Below are positions 7,286 through 15,132 of a DNA stretch of 64,000 nt, in pieces. The DNA is from Taibaiella sp. (GTDB taxonomy: Bacteria; Bacteroidota; Bacteroidia; Chitinophagales; Chitinophagaceae): contig JAIOYR010000002.1 of the NCBI GenBank assembly GCA_021740995.1, positions 1 through 64,000 of the forward strand, given 5' to 3'. A model generated the notes under the pieces. It was not told the DNA's origin, did no database searches, and saw nothing but the letters and a program-made list of their open reading frames with translations. The translations under genes and the position numbers were made by a program. Each line of letters starts with the position of its first letter. Position 1 is the first letter of the stretch.

Positions 7286-8413
7286 CTATGGTTTTACACA
7301 GCGCATCATACAATCCCACAGCTTATCGGCAGAGGATTGCCAGTTAAATTTCTTCACCTGCTCTTTTGCATTCTCTATCAGTTTTGCACGCAGCGCTTCG
7401 TCTTTGTAAATCTGGTGCATTTTATTGGCTATATCGTCGGGGCTGGTAGGGTCTACCAGCAGTGCAGCATCACCAGCCACCTCCGGCATAGAAGATGTGT
7501 TGCTTACTATTGCCGGTACATTGCATTGCATTGCCTCCAGTATAGGTATCCCAAACCCCTCAAAAAGGGAAGCATATACCAGTGCGTAGGCACCGCCTAT
7601 TACTTTAGATAGCTCATCCACATTCATGTAGCCCACCCATTTCACCTCTTTGCGATAGGGCATGGTCTGCTTCATTTCGTCTACTTCTTCATACTTCCAT
7701 GCAGGCCGGCCCACTATCAGCAGCTTCATATTGGTAGGCTGCCGTTTTTTGAATATTACAAACGCCTTCAACAGGTTTACTATGTTCTTGCGCGGATGTA
7801 GCGCCCCGGCAAATACAAAGTATTCGCAGCCGTCGGCATATTTTTCCTGTACTGCCTTTCGCTCATCTATGTTCAGCGGCTTGTATTCGTCATGTGCACC
7901 ATTGTATACTACATCTATCTGCTCCGGGCTTATACCGTAATGCGTACTTATATCTTCCTTGGAAAAAGTAGATACCGTGGCTATGCGGCGGGCTTTTTTA
8001 GCAAATAATGGCGAGTAATGCCTCCAGTATAGTTTGTGGCTCATTACAAAATGCTCTGGATAATGCTCAAATGCAAGGTCGTGTATTGCCAGACAGGTAG
8101 GTACTTTGGTACTCAGCGACATATACCCATCGGTAGACAGAAAAAGGTCAATTTTATATTTGCGCAGCAAAAGCGGTAAGCTCCACTCGAACCAAATATA
8201 AAAGAGTATAGGGTGCCGTGCCTGTGGATGTACCACTACCGGGGTTACATTTGGCGCAAATACGAATTGAGGGTCATACGGACGGTCGAAAAAGAAAAAG
8301 AACTCATGCTCAGGATGTTGCCTGACCATGCGCTCCAATGTCTGATAAGTAAACCAACCTATACCCTCCAGTTTCCCTTTTAACAGTAACCGTGTATTTA
8401 CAGCTATTCGCAT
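7286..8413 (-). CDS. Group 1 (GT4-like) glycosyltransferase
   Basis: A 375-residue enzyme of the GT-B fold. The N-terminal domain starts MRIAVNTRLLLKGKLEGIGW, and the GIGWFT loop is the acceptor or phosphate loop of this group. The C-terminal domain has GALHPRKNIVNLL (donor phosphate binding) and ASLFEGFGIPILEAM, the E-x7-E type motif that binds the nucleotide sugar. It probably adds a hexose to a lipid-linked glycan or cell-surface polysaccharide on the cytoplasmic side. The divergent flippase gene next door suggests a shared role in exporting surface glycans. Donor and acceptor cannot be told. Confidence 0.88.
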   Translation of the reverse strand: MRIAVNTRLLLKGKLEGIGWFTYQTLERMVRQHPEHEFFFFFDRPYDPQFVFAPNVTPVVVHPQARHPILFYIWFEWSLPLLLRKYKIDLFLSTDGYMSLSTKVPTCLAIHDLAFEHYPEHFVMSHKLYWRHYSPLFAKKARRIATVSTFSKEDISTHYGISPEQIDVVYNGAHDEYKPLNIDERKAVQEKYADGCEYFVFAGALHPRKNIVNLLKAFVIFKKRQPTNMKLLIVGRPAWKYEEVDEMKQTMPYRKEVKWVGYMNVDELSKVIGGAYALVYASLFEGFGIPILEAMQCNVPAIVSNTSSMPEVAGDAALLVDPTSPDDIANKMHQIYKDEALRAKLIENAKEQVKKFNWQSSADKLWDCMMRCVKP

Positions 8414-8425
8414 ACCTTATGCCGA

Positions 8426-8433
8426 CAAAAATA
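8426..8433 (-). promoter_or_regulatory. TAnnTTTG box of the glycosyltransferase gene
   Basis: TATTTTTG on the minus strand, 12 bases before the ATG; no clear -33 partner. Confidence 0.4.
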
Positions 8434-8468
8434 TACTTTTACTGCTTTATACACCGTTATTTGTAGGA

Positions 8469-9944
8469 ATGCAGCGATTTTTTGTTAAAAATATTCTGTT
8501 TATCATAGCGGTAAACGTACTTGTGAAGCCAATATGGGTGCTTTTTATAGACCGTACCGTGCAAATAACGGTCAACCCGGCGTCTTTTGGTACCTATCAG
8601 GCATTGTTCAGTCTGGGAATAATTTTCCAGACACTACTGGATTTTGGCATCAGCAACTACAACAGCCGCACCATATCCCAAAACCCTGACAGGCTGCCGG
8701 AGCTTTTTCCGGCTATGCTCTCAGCAAGGCTGGCGCTGATGGTGGTATATATGATTGTTGCCTTTTCCTTCGGCTACCTGCTTGGCTACCGCGGCTGGGA
8801 GTTGCTTATGCTTCTGGGAGTACTGCTCATACACTCACTCAATGCGCTGGTATCTTTTGTGAGGAGTAATGTGTCTGCCCTGCATAGGTTCAAAACAGAT
8901 GCATTGCTGTCTGTAACAGACCGGTTGCTGATGATAATAGTATGTGGCTTTTTGCTGCTGTACCCACCTACGGCCCGTATTTTCAAGATACAGTGGTTTG
9001 TCATCACCCAGATAGTCTGCTATTTTATTGCCGCTTTAGCTGGCTATGTAGTGCTGCGACGTATTGGAAAGGTAAAACTGCGCTTTTCTTTTAACCTGGC
9101 GGAGATTGCCGGCATCATGCGCAGCAGCTTTCCCTATGCATTGCTTATCTTCCTGATGTCGGTGTATAACCGTGCCGATGCTGTAATGATAGAGCGTATG
9201 TGTGCCGACGGCAAAATACAGGCAGGTATATGGGTTGCAGCCTTCCGCCTGCTGGATATGGCCAATATATTTGGTCTGATGTTTGCCACTATGCTGCTAC
9301 CCGTGTTTGGGCGTATGCTGAGCCAGAAGGACAATGTGCAGCCCATAGTAAAGCTTTGTGTGAACATGATGCTGCCTTTCTCTGTGATGGTAGCAGTAGC
9401 CGGTGTGTTTTTTGGAGAGGATATTATGTATCTGCTTTACCACAAGAGCGACCTGTATCAGTCTCACGCCTGGCACTACCGGATTGTTTTTTCCTGCCTT
9501 ATGCTGTCGTTTCCTGCCTGGTGCCTTATGTATGTATATTCTACGCTGCTTACCGCCAATGGCAGCCTGAAAACACTCAATATTATTGCCTTTGCCGGTG
9601 TGATTTTCAATCTCTCGCTCAATTATTATCTGGTGCCCCGCTACAAGGCCTTTGGCGGTGCAATTACCTCTCTTGCCACACAGTCTGGTCTTGCGCTGGT
9701 TTTCATTGTATATGCCGTGAGGATACTGAAGCTGCCGCTGAATGTAAAGTGGGTGATGGCGCACCTGGGGTATATAACACTGGTAGCTATACTGGGTTAT
9801 GGTCTGGTACACTCGCTGGATGGACTTGGGAAACCAATGCAGTTAATACTGTTCGGGGCGATGTGTGCCGGATTGATGTTTGTATTCAGGTTTGTATCCA
9901 TAAACAATCTGAAACAACTGGCGAACAAAAAAATGGAAGGGTAA
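8469..9944 (+). CDS. Polysaccharide/lipid-linked oligosaccharide flippase
   Basis: A 491-residue inner-membrane protein with about 12 to 14 hydrophobic segments spread evenly, of the MOP superfamily (Wzx/polysaccharide transport family). These carriers flip undecaprenyl-linked sugars to the periplasmic face. Seen: GTYQALFSLGIIFQTLLDFG near residue 45, an early loop with Asn-Tyr-Asn-Ser-Arg, and SVYNRADAVMIERM near residue 237, which matches the charged segment of this group. The C terminus has a short basic tail. It is divergent from the glycosyltransferase, with 55 bases between them. The substrate is unknown. A teichoic-acid-type or MurJ-like lipid II flippase is less likely, given the sequence and context. 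Confidence 0.85.
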   Translation: MQRFFVKNILFIIAVNVLVKPIWVLFIDRTVQITVNPASFGTYQALFSLGIIFQTLLDFGISNYNSRTISQNPDRLPELFPAMLSARLALMVVYMIVAFSFGYLLGYRGWELLMLLGVLLIHSLNALVSFVRSNVSALHRFKTDALLSVTDRLLMIIVCGFLLLYPPTARIFKIQWFVITQIVCYFIAALAGYVVLRRIGKVKLRFSFNLAEIAGIMRSSFPYALLIFLMSVYNRADAVMIERMCADGKIQAGIWVAAFRLLDMANIFGLMFATMLLPVFGRMLSQKDNVQPIVKLCVNMMLPFSVMVAVAGVFFGEDIMYLLYHKSDLYQSHAWHYRIVFSCLMLSFPAWCLMYVYSTLLTANGSLKTLNIIAFAGVIFNLSLNYYLVPRYKAFGGAITSLATQSGLALVFIVYAVRILKLPLNVKWVMAHLGYITLVAILGYGLVHSLDGLGKPMQLILFGAMCAGLMFVFRFVSINNLKQLANKKMEG

Positions 9945-9966
9945 TCTATACACGTGGTAGCATTTT

Positions 9967-10020
9967 AAACCTATAGATTTAAAATAGGTTTTATAATTTG
10001 AAAGTAAAGACTTAAATTTG
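9967..10020 (+). promoter_or_regulatory. Operator-like inverted repeat and -7 box before the XRE-Fic pair
   Basis: AAACCTA (9967-9973) and TAGGTTT (9985-9991) form a 7-bp inverted repeat with an 11-base spacer. TAAATTTG at 10013-10020 fits the TAnnTTTG element, and the ATG follows 26 bases later. The layout, an inverted repeat just upstream of a promoter box for an XRE gene, fits autoregulation by the first gene product; this is inference. Confidence 0.5.
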
Positions 10021-10046
10021 TGGTTTATATTTAAAGTTGTAGCATT

Positions 10047-10511
10047 ATGAAAATAAGAAACAACAATCTATTGCTAAAGCAGGCAGACCACAAAATGGAT
10101 GCCCTGAATCCGCTATTGAAGGTGACAATGCCTGCTGATGGCTGGCTGCGCATGATACGTAACGCACTCAATATGTCGTTGAGGCAACTAGGAGAGCGCA
10201 TGTCTGTAACACCACAGAGTGTGCGCGATATGGAGCGCAGAGAAAAAGAAGGCGTTGTAACCATAAAAATGCTGCGGCAAGCCGCCGAGGCGCTGGATAT
10301 GCAACTGGTGTATGGTTTTGTGCCCAAAGATGGCAGCCTGGAGAAAATGATAGAGCGCAAAGCATATGATGCAGCCAAAAAAATAGTGAACCGCACCCAT
10401 GTAAGCATGACGCTGGAAGGGCAGGGAAATACAGAAGAGCGGTTGCAAGCCGCTACCATGGATCTTGCCAATGAAATAAAAAGGGAAATGCCAGGTAAGC
10501 TATGGGATTAG
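10047..10511 (+). CDS. XRE-family regulator, 'mobile mystery protein A'
   Basis: A 154-residue protein with a helix-turn-helix of the XRE/Cro type at about residues 32-90 (LRQLGERMSVTPQSVRDMER), followed by a helical tail ending IKREMPGKLWD. Size, domain order and partner match the family named mobile mystery protein A, always found beside protein B. It ends in a 10-base overlap with the Fic gene (ATGGGATTAG), so translation is coupled. The likely role is antitoxin and autorepressor of the Fic protein, by analogy with Fic/antitoxin pairs; this has not been shown for the family as far as I know. The isolated position between house genes fits horizontal movement. Confidence 0.85.
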   Translation: MKIRNNNLLLKQADHKMDALNPLLKVTMPADGWLRMIRNALNMSLRQLGERMSVTPQSVRDMERREKEGVVTIKMLRQAAEALDMQLVYGFVPKDGSLEKMIERKAYDAAKKIVNRTHVSMTLEGQGNTEERLQAATMDLANEIKREMPGKLWD

Positions 10512-11092
10512 TACTGACATTCGAATACGGGCAAACACCGTTGGACGATGACGAGAAAGACGGACTGCTGATACACAGTGTGGATACAAAAGGAGCGCTG
10601 GACGAACTGGAACAAAGAAACATAGAAGAGGCTATAAAATGGACGTTGTACAGGCGAAAGGCGTTTGGTGCCGATGAAGTGCTTTCGGAAGACTTTATAG
10701 TGTTGCTGCACAGAAAGATGCTGGGCAATGTATGGCAGTGGGCGGGTACATACCGGAAAACAAACAAAAACCTGGGAGCAGACAAGTACCAGATAAGCGT
10801 GGAACTAAAAACCCTGCTGGATGACTGTAAGTACTGGATAGCCAATAACACTTTCGGGGCAGAGGAGATTGCCATCCGGTTCAAACACAGAATTGTATCG
10901 ATTCACTGCTTTGCAAATGGAAACGGGCGACATTCCCGCCTGATAGCAGATGTCATTATCGAAAAGATATTCAAAAAGGAGGTTTTCTCGTGGGGTAGTA
11001 ATACCGGTCAAGCCAGAACCGTGTACCTGAGAGCGCTACATGCAGCAGACAGGGGTGATATTAATCCGTTACTGCACTTTGCACGGTCGTAG
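10502..11092 (+). CDS. Fic-domain protein, 'mobile mystery protein B'
   Basis: A 196-residue Fic (filamentation induced by cAMP) protein. Fic enzymes usually transfer AMP from ATP to Ser, Thr or Tyr of a target. The active-site loop is at residues 135-143, HCFANGNGR, with the catalytic His135 and the anion-binding Gly-Asn-Gly-Arg present. Compared with the usual HPFx(D/E)GN(G/K)R, Pro is Cys136 and the Mg-binding acidic residue is Asn139, so activity may differ. Upstream, VWQWAGTYR near residue 79 is the typical loop before the Fic core. No clear S/TxxxEG inhibitory motif is seen, so restraint probably comes from the preceding XRE protein. A hairpin terminator closes the pair. Confidence 0.85.
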   Translation: MGLVLTFEYGQTPLDDDEKDGLLIHSVDTKGALDELEQRNIEEAIKWTLYRRKAFGADEVLSEDFIVLLHRKMLGNVWQWAGTYRKTNKNLGADKYQISVELKTLLDDCKYWIANNTFGAEEIAIRFKHRIVSIHCFANGNGRHSRLIADVIIEKIFKKEVFSWGSNTGQARTVYLRALHAADRGDINPLLHFARS

Positions 11093-11122
11093 GGAATTGT
11101 CGGGGGATGTGCTTTTAAAAAC

Positions 11123-11157
11123 AATAGCCAGTCTGCGTTTGTGTCAGACTGGCTATT
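11123..11157. terminator. Bidirectional terminator between Fic and ferritin-like genes
   Basis: AATAGCCAGTCTG and CAGACTGGCTATT form a perfect 13-bp stem with a 9-base loop, followed by TTTATTT on the plus strand and preceded by A-rich sequence for the minus strand. It sits between convergent genes. Confidence 0.85.
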
Positions 11158-11181
11158 TTATTTCTATTGAGTGTGTTTGTA

Positions 11182-12051
11182 TTATAACTTGAATGGGGCT
11201 ATGAGTGTCAATACCCTTGTTTTGTCGAAAGGTTCATCAAATGCACCCGTGGCTGATATTTTCGGCATAGCACCATTGTTATAGTGTATGTTTGGCAGAT
11301 TGGTAATGATAACACCATTGTGCTCTACATTATCCTCGCCATTGTAGTATGCCTGAAAAGGAATTGTTGGCGGAATGTTGTTTGATATCCAGGGAGACGG
11401 TGTTTCGGGTGCATTGATAGGTGCCAGCCTACGTATATGCCGCACAAATGCCGCATGACGTGCCTCTACCGACTGCAACTGAAATGCCTGTGTAAGTATT
11501 GGGTTGTTGCCCAGCAATTGGCTCATTTGCCCCTGTAGTGCATGTACGCCGGTATCTTCAAATATCTGTGCCAGCAAAAGGAAAACTTTGTAGTCGCTGA
11601 AGGGTGTATACTTTCCCCCCATAGTGAAATCGTAAGCTGCTGGAACATAGGGTGCCACAGTAGTGGGTGCACCAAAGTTCTTAGGAGTAAAGGGTACGCC
11701 GCCTAATGAAGTAATGGTAGTATTAAGAAAGGTAATGTGCGCTTTCTCCTGTGTTTCCATTGCTTTGAAGCCAGGCAGGTCGTTGGCAGGTATGAGGCTG
11801 CCGGTATTATTGCCCTGACGGTAGTAGGTGTACTCGAGATACTCAAATTCCAGTGCCAGGTTAAGTGCATCTATAACGGCATCAGTGGTTTTGCCATAAG
11901 CCTTCTTAAACATGGAACCCAGCGCCAGCGGCAATGCTGCCAGCGCTACCTTTGAGCCGAAGCTCTTGAGCGCATCTCTGCGACCACTAAGCTTCTGATA
12001 AACCTCGGGGTCTGTTTTTTCTATCTCTGAAAGTATATGCTTAAAGTTCAT
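11182..12051 (-). CDS. Ferritin-like domain protein (larger of a pair)
   Basis: A 289-residue protein of the ferritin-like superfamily (Ferritin_2/desiccation-related type). Residues 24-45 (GRRDALKSFGSKVALAALPL) resemble a twin-arginine export signal with a hydrophobic core. Four-helix-bundle metal-ligand patterns follow: LALEFEYLEYTYY, KAMETQEKAHITFL (E-x-x-H), IFEDTGVHALQGQ and VEARHAAFVRHI (E-x-x-H). The C-terminal 70 residues have no recognised domain. It probably sits in the periplasm; a di-iron centre is implied by the ligands, but the reaction is unknown. The smaller ferritin-like gene lies just upstream, 12 bases away, in one operon. Confidence 0.8.
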   Translation of the reverse strand: MNFKHILSEIEKTDPEVYQKLSGRRDALKSFGSKVALAALPLALGSMFKKAYGKTTDAVIDALNLALEFEYLEYTYYRQGNNTGSLIPANDLPGFKAMETQEKAHITFLNTTITSLGGVPFTPKNFGAPTTVAPYVPAAYDFTMGGKYTPFSDYKVFLLLAQIFEDTGVHALQGQMSQLLGNNPILTQAFQLQSVEARHAAFVRHIRRLAPINAPETPSPWISNNIPPTIPFQAYYNGEDNVEHNGVIITNLPNIHYNNGAMPKISATGAFDEPFDKTRVLTLIAPFKL

Positions 12052-12063
12052 GATTGTGTGAAA

Positions 12064-12759
12064 TTAGAAAGTAGGTAATTTGCTTTTGTCAAACTTGGTT
12101 TCAATATACTTTTCGAGCAAGGTCATACCTGCAAGTGGTGCTATAACTTTATCCAGTCCGTTAGAATCAAGCAATGAACCGTCAGCAAAAGTGTTGTGTG
12201 TATTTATGTCGCGAACAAAACCCGCATGGCGCGCATCTACCGATTGTATTTTGCTGAGTGTCAGCATATAATCAGTGTTGGTAAGCACCCTTATTACACC
12301 TGCATAAGCCGCTACAGACAAGTCTTCGAGTGTAGTAGCATGAGAAAGGAAATTCTTTTTATCGGCGAAGGTCACTGCTGAAAGCTGTGTAGCTATTTCT
12401 TTCACTGCATCTTTAGCAAGTAGTTTTTTGAAGAACTCGCGATGAGCTATTTCCTGATCGCGGAGGTCTACCTGAAGTTCAGTTTCTACCAGCGATATTC
12501 CGTAAAAAGGCGTGGCTACTGCCTGCGTATAAAAGGCTGCAGTTACCTGCTTCATTATATACAGATAGTTGAGCAGCGCTACATCTCCGGCACCCAGAAA
12601 CGTGGTACTGGAAGGAGTACGACGGCAAGATGCTGCAGACAGCAAAAGGCCGGCTCCGGCTATACCACCGGCAAGCTGGAAAAACCTCCTTCTCGACGAG
12701 TCAAATACCATTTCGGTTTCTTCCACCTGTACGTTTTCAGGTGTGTTGTTTATTTTCAT
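12064..12759 (-). CDS. Ferritin-like lipoprotein with Tat-type signal
   Basis: A 231-residue protein. A twin-arginine motif (SSRRRFFQLA, residues 21-30) is followed by a glycine/alanine/leucine-rich core and a lipobox SAASC with Cys45, so it is probably exported folded and anchored as a lipoprotein. The mature part has ferritin-like helices: ALLNYLYIMKQVTAAFY, LRDQEIAHREFFKKLL (E-x-x-H) and VDARHAGFVRDI. Some positions that are Glu in the neighbour are Asp or missing here, so metal binding may be weaker. It is the first gene of a two-gene operon with the larger ferritin-like gene. Tandem ferritin-like pairs of this type are common in Bacteroidota; their role is unclear. Confidence 0.8.
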   Translation of the reverse strand: MKINNTPENVQVEETEMVFDSSRRRFFQLAGGIAGAGLLLSAASCRRTPSSTTFLGAGDVALLNYLYIMKQVTAAFYTQAVATPFYGISLVETELQVDLRDQEIAHREFFKKLLAKDAVKEIATQLSAVTFADKKNFLSHATTLEDLSVAAYAGVIRVLTNTDYMLTLSKIQSVDARHAGFVRDINTHNTFADGSLLDSNGLDKVIAPLAGMTLLEKYIETKFDKSKLPTF

Positions 12760-13012
12760 AAAGTCAATTTATTAAGAACGCCTGCTATAGCACCAACCTG
12801 CTATAAAGCCTTAAAATTAATAAAAGCAATGTTCAAAGCAATAGTACTCTATAGCATTGAAAATAACGCCGACAACCGGAACGGCTGTCGAGCGGTTATA
12901 AAGTTATTCAGAAAAATCAGTAAAAAAAACTTTAGGAGTATATTATGCCCTAAAACTATGTAATTGGTGCTTTTGTGCTATAACTATGGGGGCCTTTGCA
13001 GACTTCCGTATA
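12760..13012. other. Intergenic region, mainly ferritin-operon upstream sequence
   Basis: About 300 AT-rich bases lie between the zinc-ribbon gene terminator and the ferritin-like operon start. An imperfect GC-rich inverted repeat (CGACA/TGTCG, about 12869-12889) stands out, but its inner pairs do not match well. No gene was recognised; a 173-residue forward frame overlapping it is antisense to the ferritin-like gene and was rejected. Confidence 0.5.
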
Positions 13013-13019
13013 ACAGAAA

Positions 13020-13038
13020 AGAAGCGATAAACGCTTCT
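13020..13038 (-). terminator. Terminator of the zinc-ribbon/Nif3 operon
   Basis: AGAAGCG and CGCTTCT form a 7-bp stem with a 5-base loop, followed on the minus strand by TTTTC. It lies 30 bases past the stop of the zinc-ribbon gene. Confidence 0.7.
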
Positions 13039-13068
13039 CTTCAGTTATTTAAATATGTAGTAAGGATA

Positions 13069-13824
13069 TTATTTGATAACCACTTTATCGTTGAGGTCTG
13101 TATCTACCAGTATACGACCGCAATGTTCGCACACAATGATTTTTTTGTGCTGGCGAATTTCACTCTGACGCTGCGGTGGAATAACATTGAAACAACCACC
13201 ACATGAATCACGAATAATAGGAACTACTGCCAGACCATTGCGGTAACTGCCACGTATGCGATCATACGCAGTAAGCAAACGGGCTTCTACTTTTTCTTTA
13301 GCTTCGGCCGAGCGAACTGCAAGAACTTTTTCTTCTTTTTCTGTTTCCACAGAAATTTTTTCCAGTTCCTTGCGCTTTACTTTCAGCGTTTCCTCTATGT
13401 CCTTTATTTTTTCTTCTGTTTTTATGCGGGCGTTGGTGCGGTCTCTGAGCTCAAAGGTTGTGTCTTTGATGTGCTTGTCATTGAGCCTTACTTCCAGCTC
13501 CTGCATTTCCATTTCTTTGTTTATAGCCTCGAACTCACGGTTGTTTTTCACGTTGTCCTGCTGCTTCTCATATTTTTTTATGAGTGCCTGCGCTTCTTTC
13601 TTCGCATTGGTTTTGGTTTCGATGAAAGCCTCGATGGTGCTTATCTCCGAATCAATATTGTTTATACGAGTCTGCAATCCTTCGATCTCATCTTCGAGGT
13701 CTTTTACCTCCATAGGAAGCTCGCCTTTAAGCGTTTTGATTTCGTCTATTTTAGAGTCAATCTTTTGTAAAGTGAGGACGGAAGTGAGCTTTTCTTCAAA
13801 TGAAAAGTCTTTAACAGTAGCCAT
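13069..13824 (-). CDS. Coiled-coil protein with C4 zinc ribbon
   Basis: A 251-residue protein. Residues 10-190 are rich in Glu, Lys, Leu and Ile with heptad spacing, a long antiparallel coiled coil. The C-terminal 60 residues have two Cys pairs (DSCGGCF and VCEHCGRIL), a C4 zinc ribbon, and GSYRNGLAVVPI before it is typical of the family (CT398/HP0958-like, zinc ribbon domain protein). Some relatives bind RNA or act as chaperone-like adapters, but the function here is unknown. It follows the Nif3-like gene with a 1-base gap and shares its operon, an arrangement commonly seen in Bacteroidota. Confidence 0.85.
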   Translation of the reverse strand: MATVKDFSFEEKLTSVLTLQKIDSKIDEIKTLKGELPMEVKDLEDEIEGLQTRINNIDSEISTIEAFIETKTNAKKEAQALIKKYEKQQDNVKNNREFEAINKEMEMQELEVRLNDKHIKDTTFELRDRTNARIKTEEKIKDIEETLKVKRKELEKISVETEKEEKVLAVRSAEAKEKVEARLLTAYDRIRGSYRNGLAVVPIIRDSCGGCFNVIPPQRQSEIRQHKKIIVCEHCGRILVDTDLNDKVVIK

Positions 13825-13825
13825 A

Positions 13826-14926
13826 TCAGCAAAAATATTTTACAGGATTGGTGGATAAATTTGATAAAAGAATTGCAAAATTAGGGAATTTTTTCTTAAG
13901 TATCGCCTCAAATATTTCTGAAGTGTATTGTTCGCTCTCATAATGGCCAATATCTGCGATTACAATTTTTCCTTCTGCATCAAAAAACTGGTGGTATTTA
14001 TAGTCGGCAGTGATGAAAATGTCGGCCCCTGCCCTAATGGCCTGACTAAGTAAAAAACCACCCGAGCCACCACATATAGCCACCTTGCTTACTAGCCTGC
14101 CACCGAAAGAGGTATGTTTTATACAGCCCGTATTCATTTGTTTTTTTATAAGTGCCAGCATTTCCTGCTCTTGCAGTGGCTGTGGCAGTTCACCTATCAT
14201 GCCTGAGCCGATTTCGGCAGCAGGGTTTGGCAGGCGCACCAGTTCGTAGGCCACCTCCTCGTAGGGGTGGGCAGCCCGTATGGCCTGCAATACAGCAGCC
14301 TCAGTGTGCCGCGATACCAATACTTCTATGCGAACCTCTGCAACGCTTTCCCGCTCGCAACCGGCGATACCTATAGCAGGGTTGGCACCGGCAGATGCCC
14401 TGAAGGTACCTGTGCCGGTAGTATTAAAACTACATTCGCTGTACTCACTGATATTTCCGGCACCTGCCGCAAACATGGCATCCCTTACCCCATCGGCAGC
14501 AGAAAGCGGCGCATAGGTGTATAGTTTAGATAATATATCTGATTTGGGCGACAGTATACGGGTGTTTATCAGTCCCAGCTTTTCGGCAAACTTTGCATTT
14601 ACTCCCTTGTATACATTGTCCAGATTGGTATGAGCGGCATAAATGTTGATGTCATTCTTAATAGCGATGCGCACTACCCGCTCCACATAATTACGACCGG
14701 AAAGCTGCTTCAATCCTGAGAATATAAGCGGATGATGTGCCACTATCATATTGCAGCCACGAGCCATCGCCTCGGCTACTATTTCCTCTGTTACATCCAG
14801 CGATATCAGAATTCCGGTTACTTCGTCGGTAGTGTTGCCTAACTGCAGGCCGGAGTTATCGTAGCTTTCCTGGTATACCGGAGGCGCAAAGGCCTCTATG
14901 GTGCTTATTATTTCTTTTACAGTCAT
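13826..14926 (-). CDS. Nif3-like dinuclear metal-centre protein
   Basis: A 366-residue protein of the Nif3/GTP cyclohydrolase I type 2 (YbgI/YqfO) family. The N-terminal half begins TVKEIISTIEAFAPP and has MIVAHHPLIFSG, whose His pair binds the metals; the C-terminal half has DIFITADYKYHQFFDA and IADIGHYESEQY, supplying the remaining His and Glu ligands. Between them is the CutA-like insert domain seen in the longer YqfO type (about residues 130-240), which explains the length. These proteins form hexameric rings; the substrate is not known. It is the first gene of the operon with the zinc-ribbon protein. Confidence 0.88.
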   Translation of the reverse strand: MTVKEIISTIEAFAPPVYQESYDNSGLQLGNTTDEVTGILISLDVTEEIVAEAMARGCNMIVAHHPLIFSGLKQLSGRNYVERVVRIAIKNDINIYAAHTNLDNVYKGVNAKFAEKLGLINTRILSPKSDILSKLYTYAPLSAADGVRDAMFAAGAGNISEYSECSFNTTGTGTFRASAGANPAIGIAGCERESVAEVRIEVLVSRHTEAAVLQAIRAAHPYEEVAYELVRLPNPAAEIGSGMIGELPQPLQEQEMLALIKKQMNTGCIKHTSFGGRLVSKVAICGGSGGFLLSQAIRAGADIFITADYKYHQFFDAEGKIVIADIGHYESEQYTSEIFEAILKKKFPNFAILLSNLSTNPVKYFC

Positions 14927-15132
14927 GTGTGATTCTACTTTATATTGATGAAAATGCAGGGAAATGCAAACATACTACAAATACCTATGTGGCGTGTTGT
15001 GTGTGAATCATCAATATATAGATTTACAAAATAGAATAAACCCTAAAAGGTTGTATACCACTCACCTAACAAATTTGGTAGGGGAAATTAAAACCAGATT
15101 GCCAGATAAACCGGTAGCATAGAGATATACTA

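Noticed and set aside
12869-12889. GC-rich inverted repeat upstream of the ferritin operon
   Set aside because: Only five outer base pairs match well; too weak to call an operator or terminator.
13256-13858. 200-residue forward frame rich in Ser and Phe
   Set aside because: Antisense to the coiled-coil zinc-ribbon gene; Ser/Phe richness comes from the complement of Glu/Lys codons.
15065-15082. Hairpin past nuoN as operon terminator
   Set aside because: One mismatch in a 9-bp stem and no T-run on the minus strand; not convincing.
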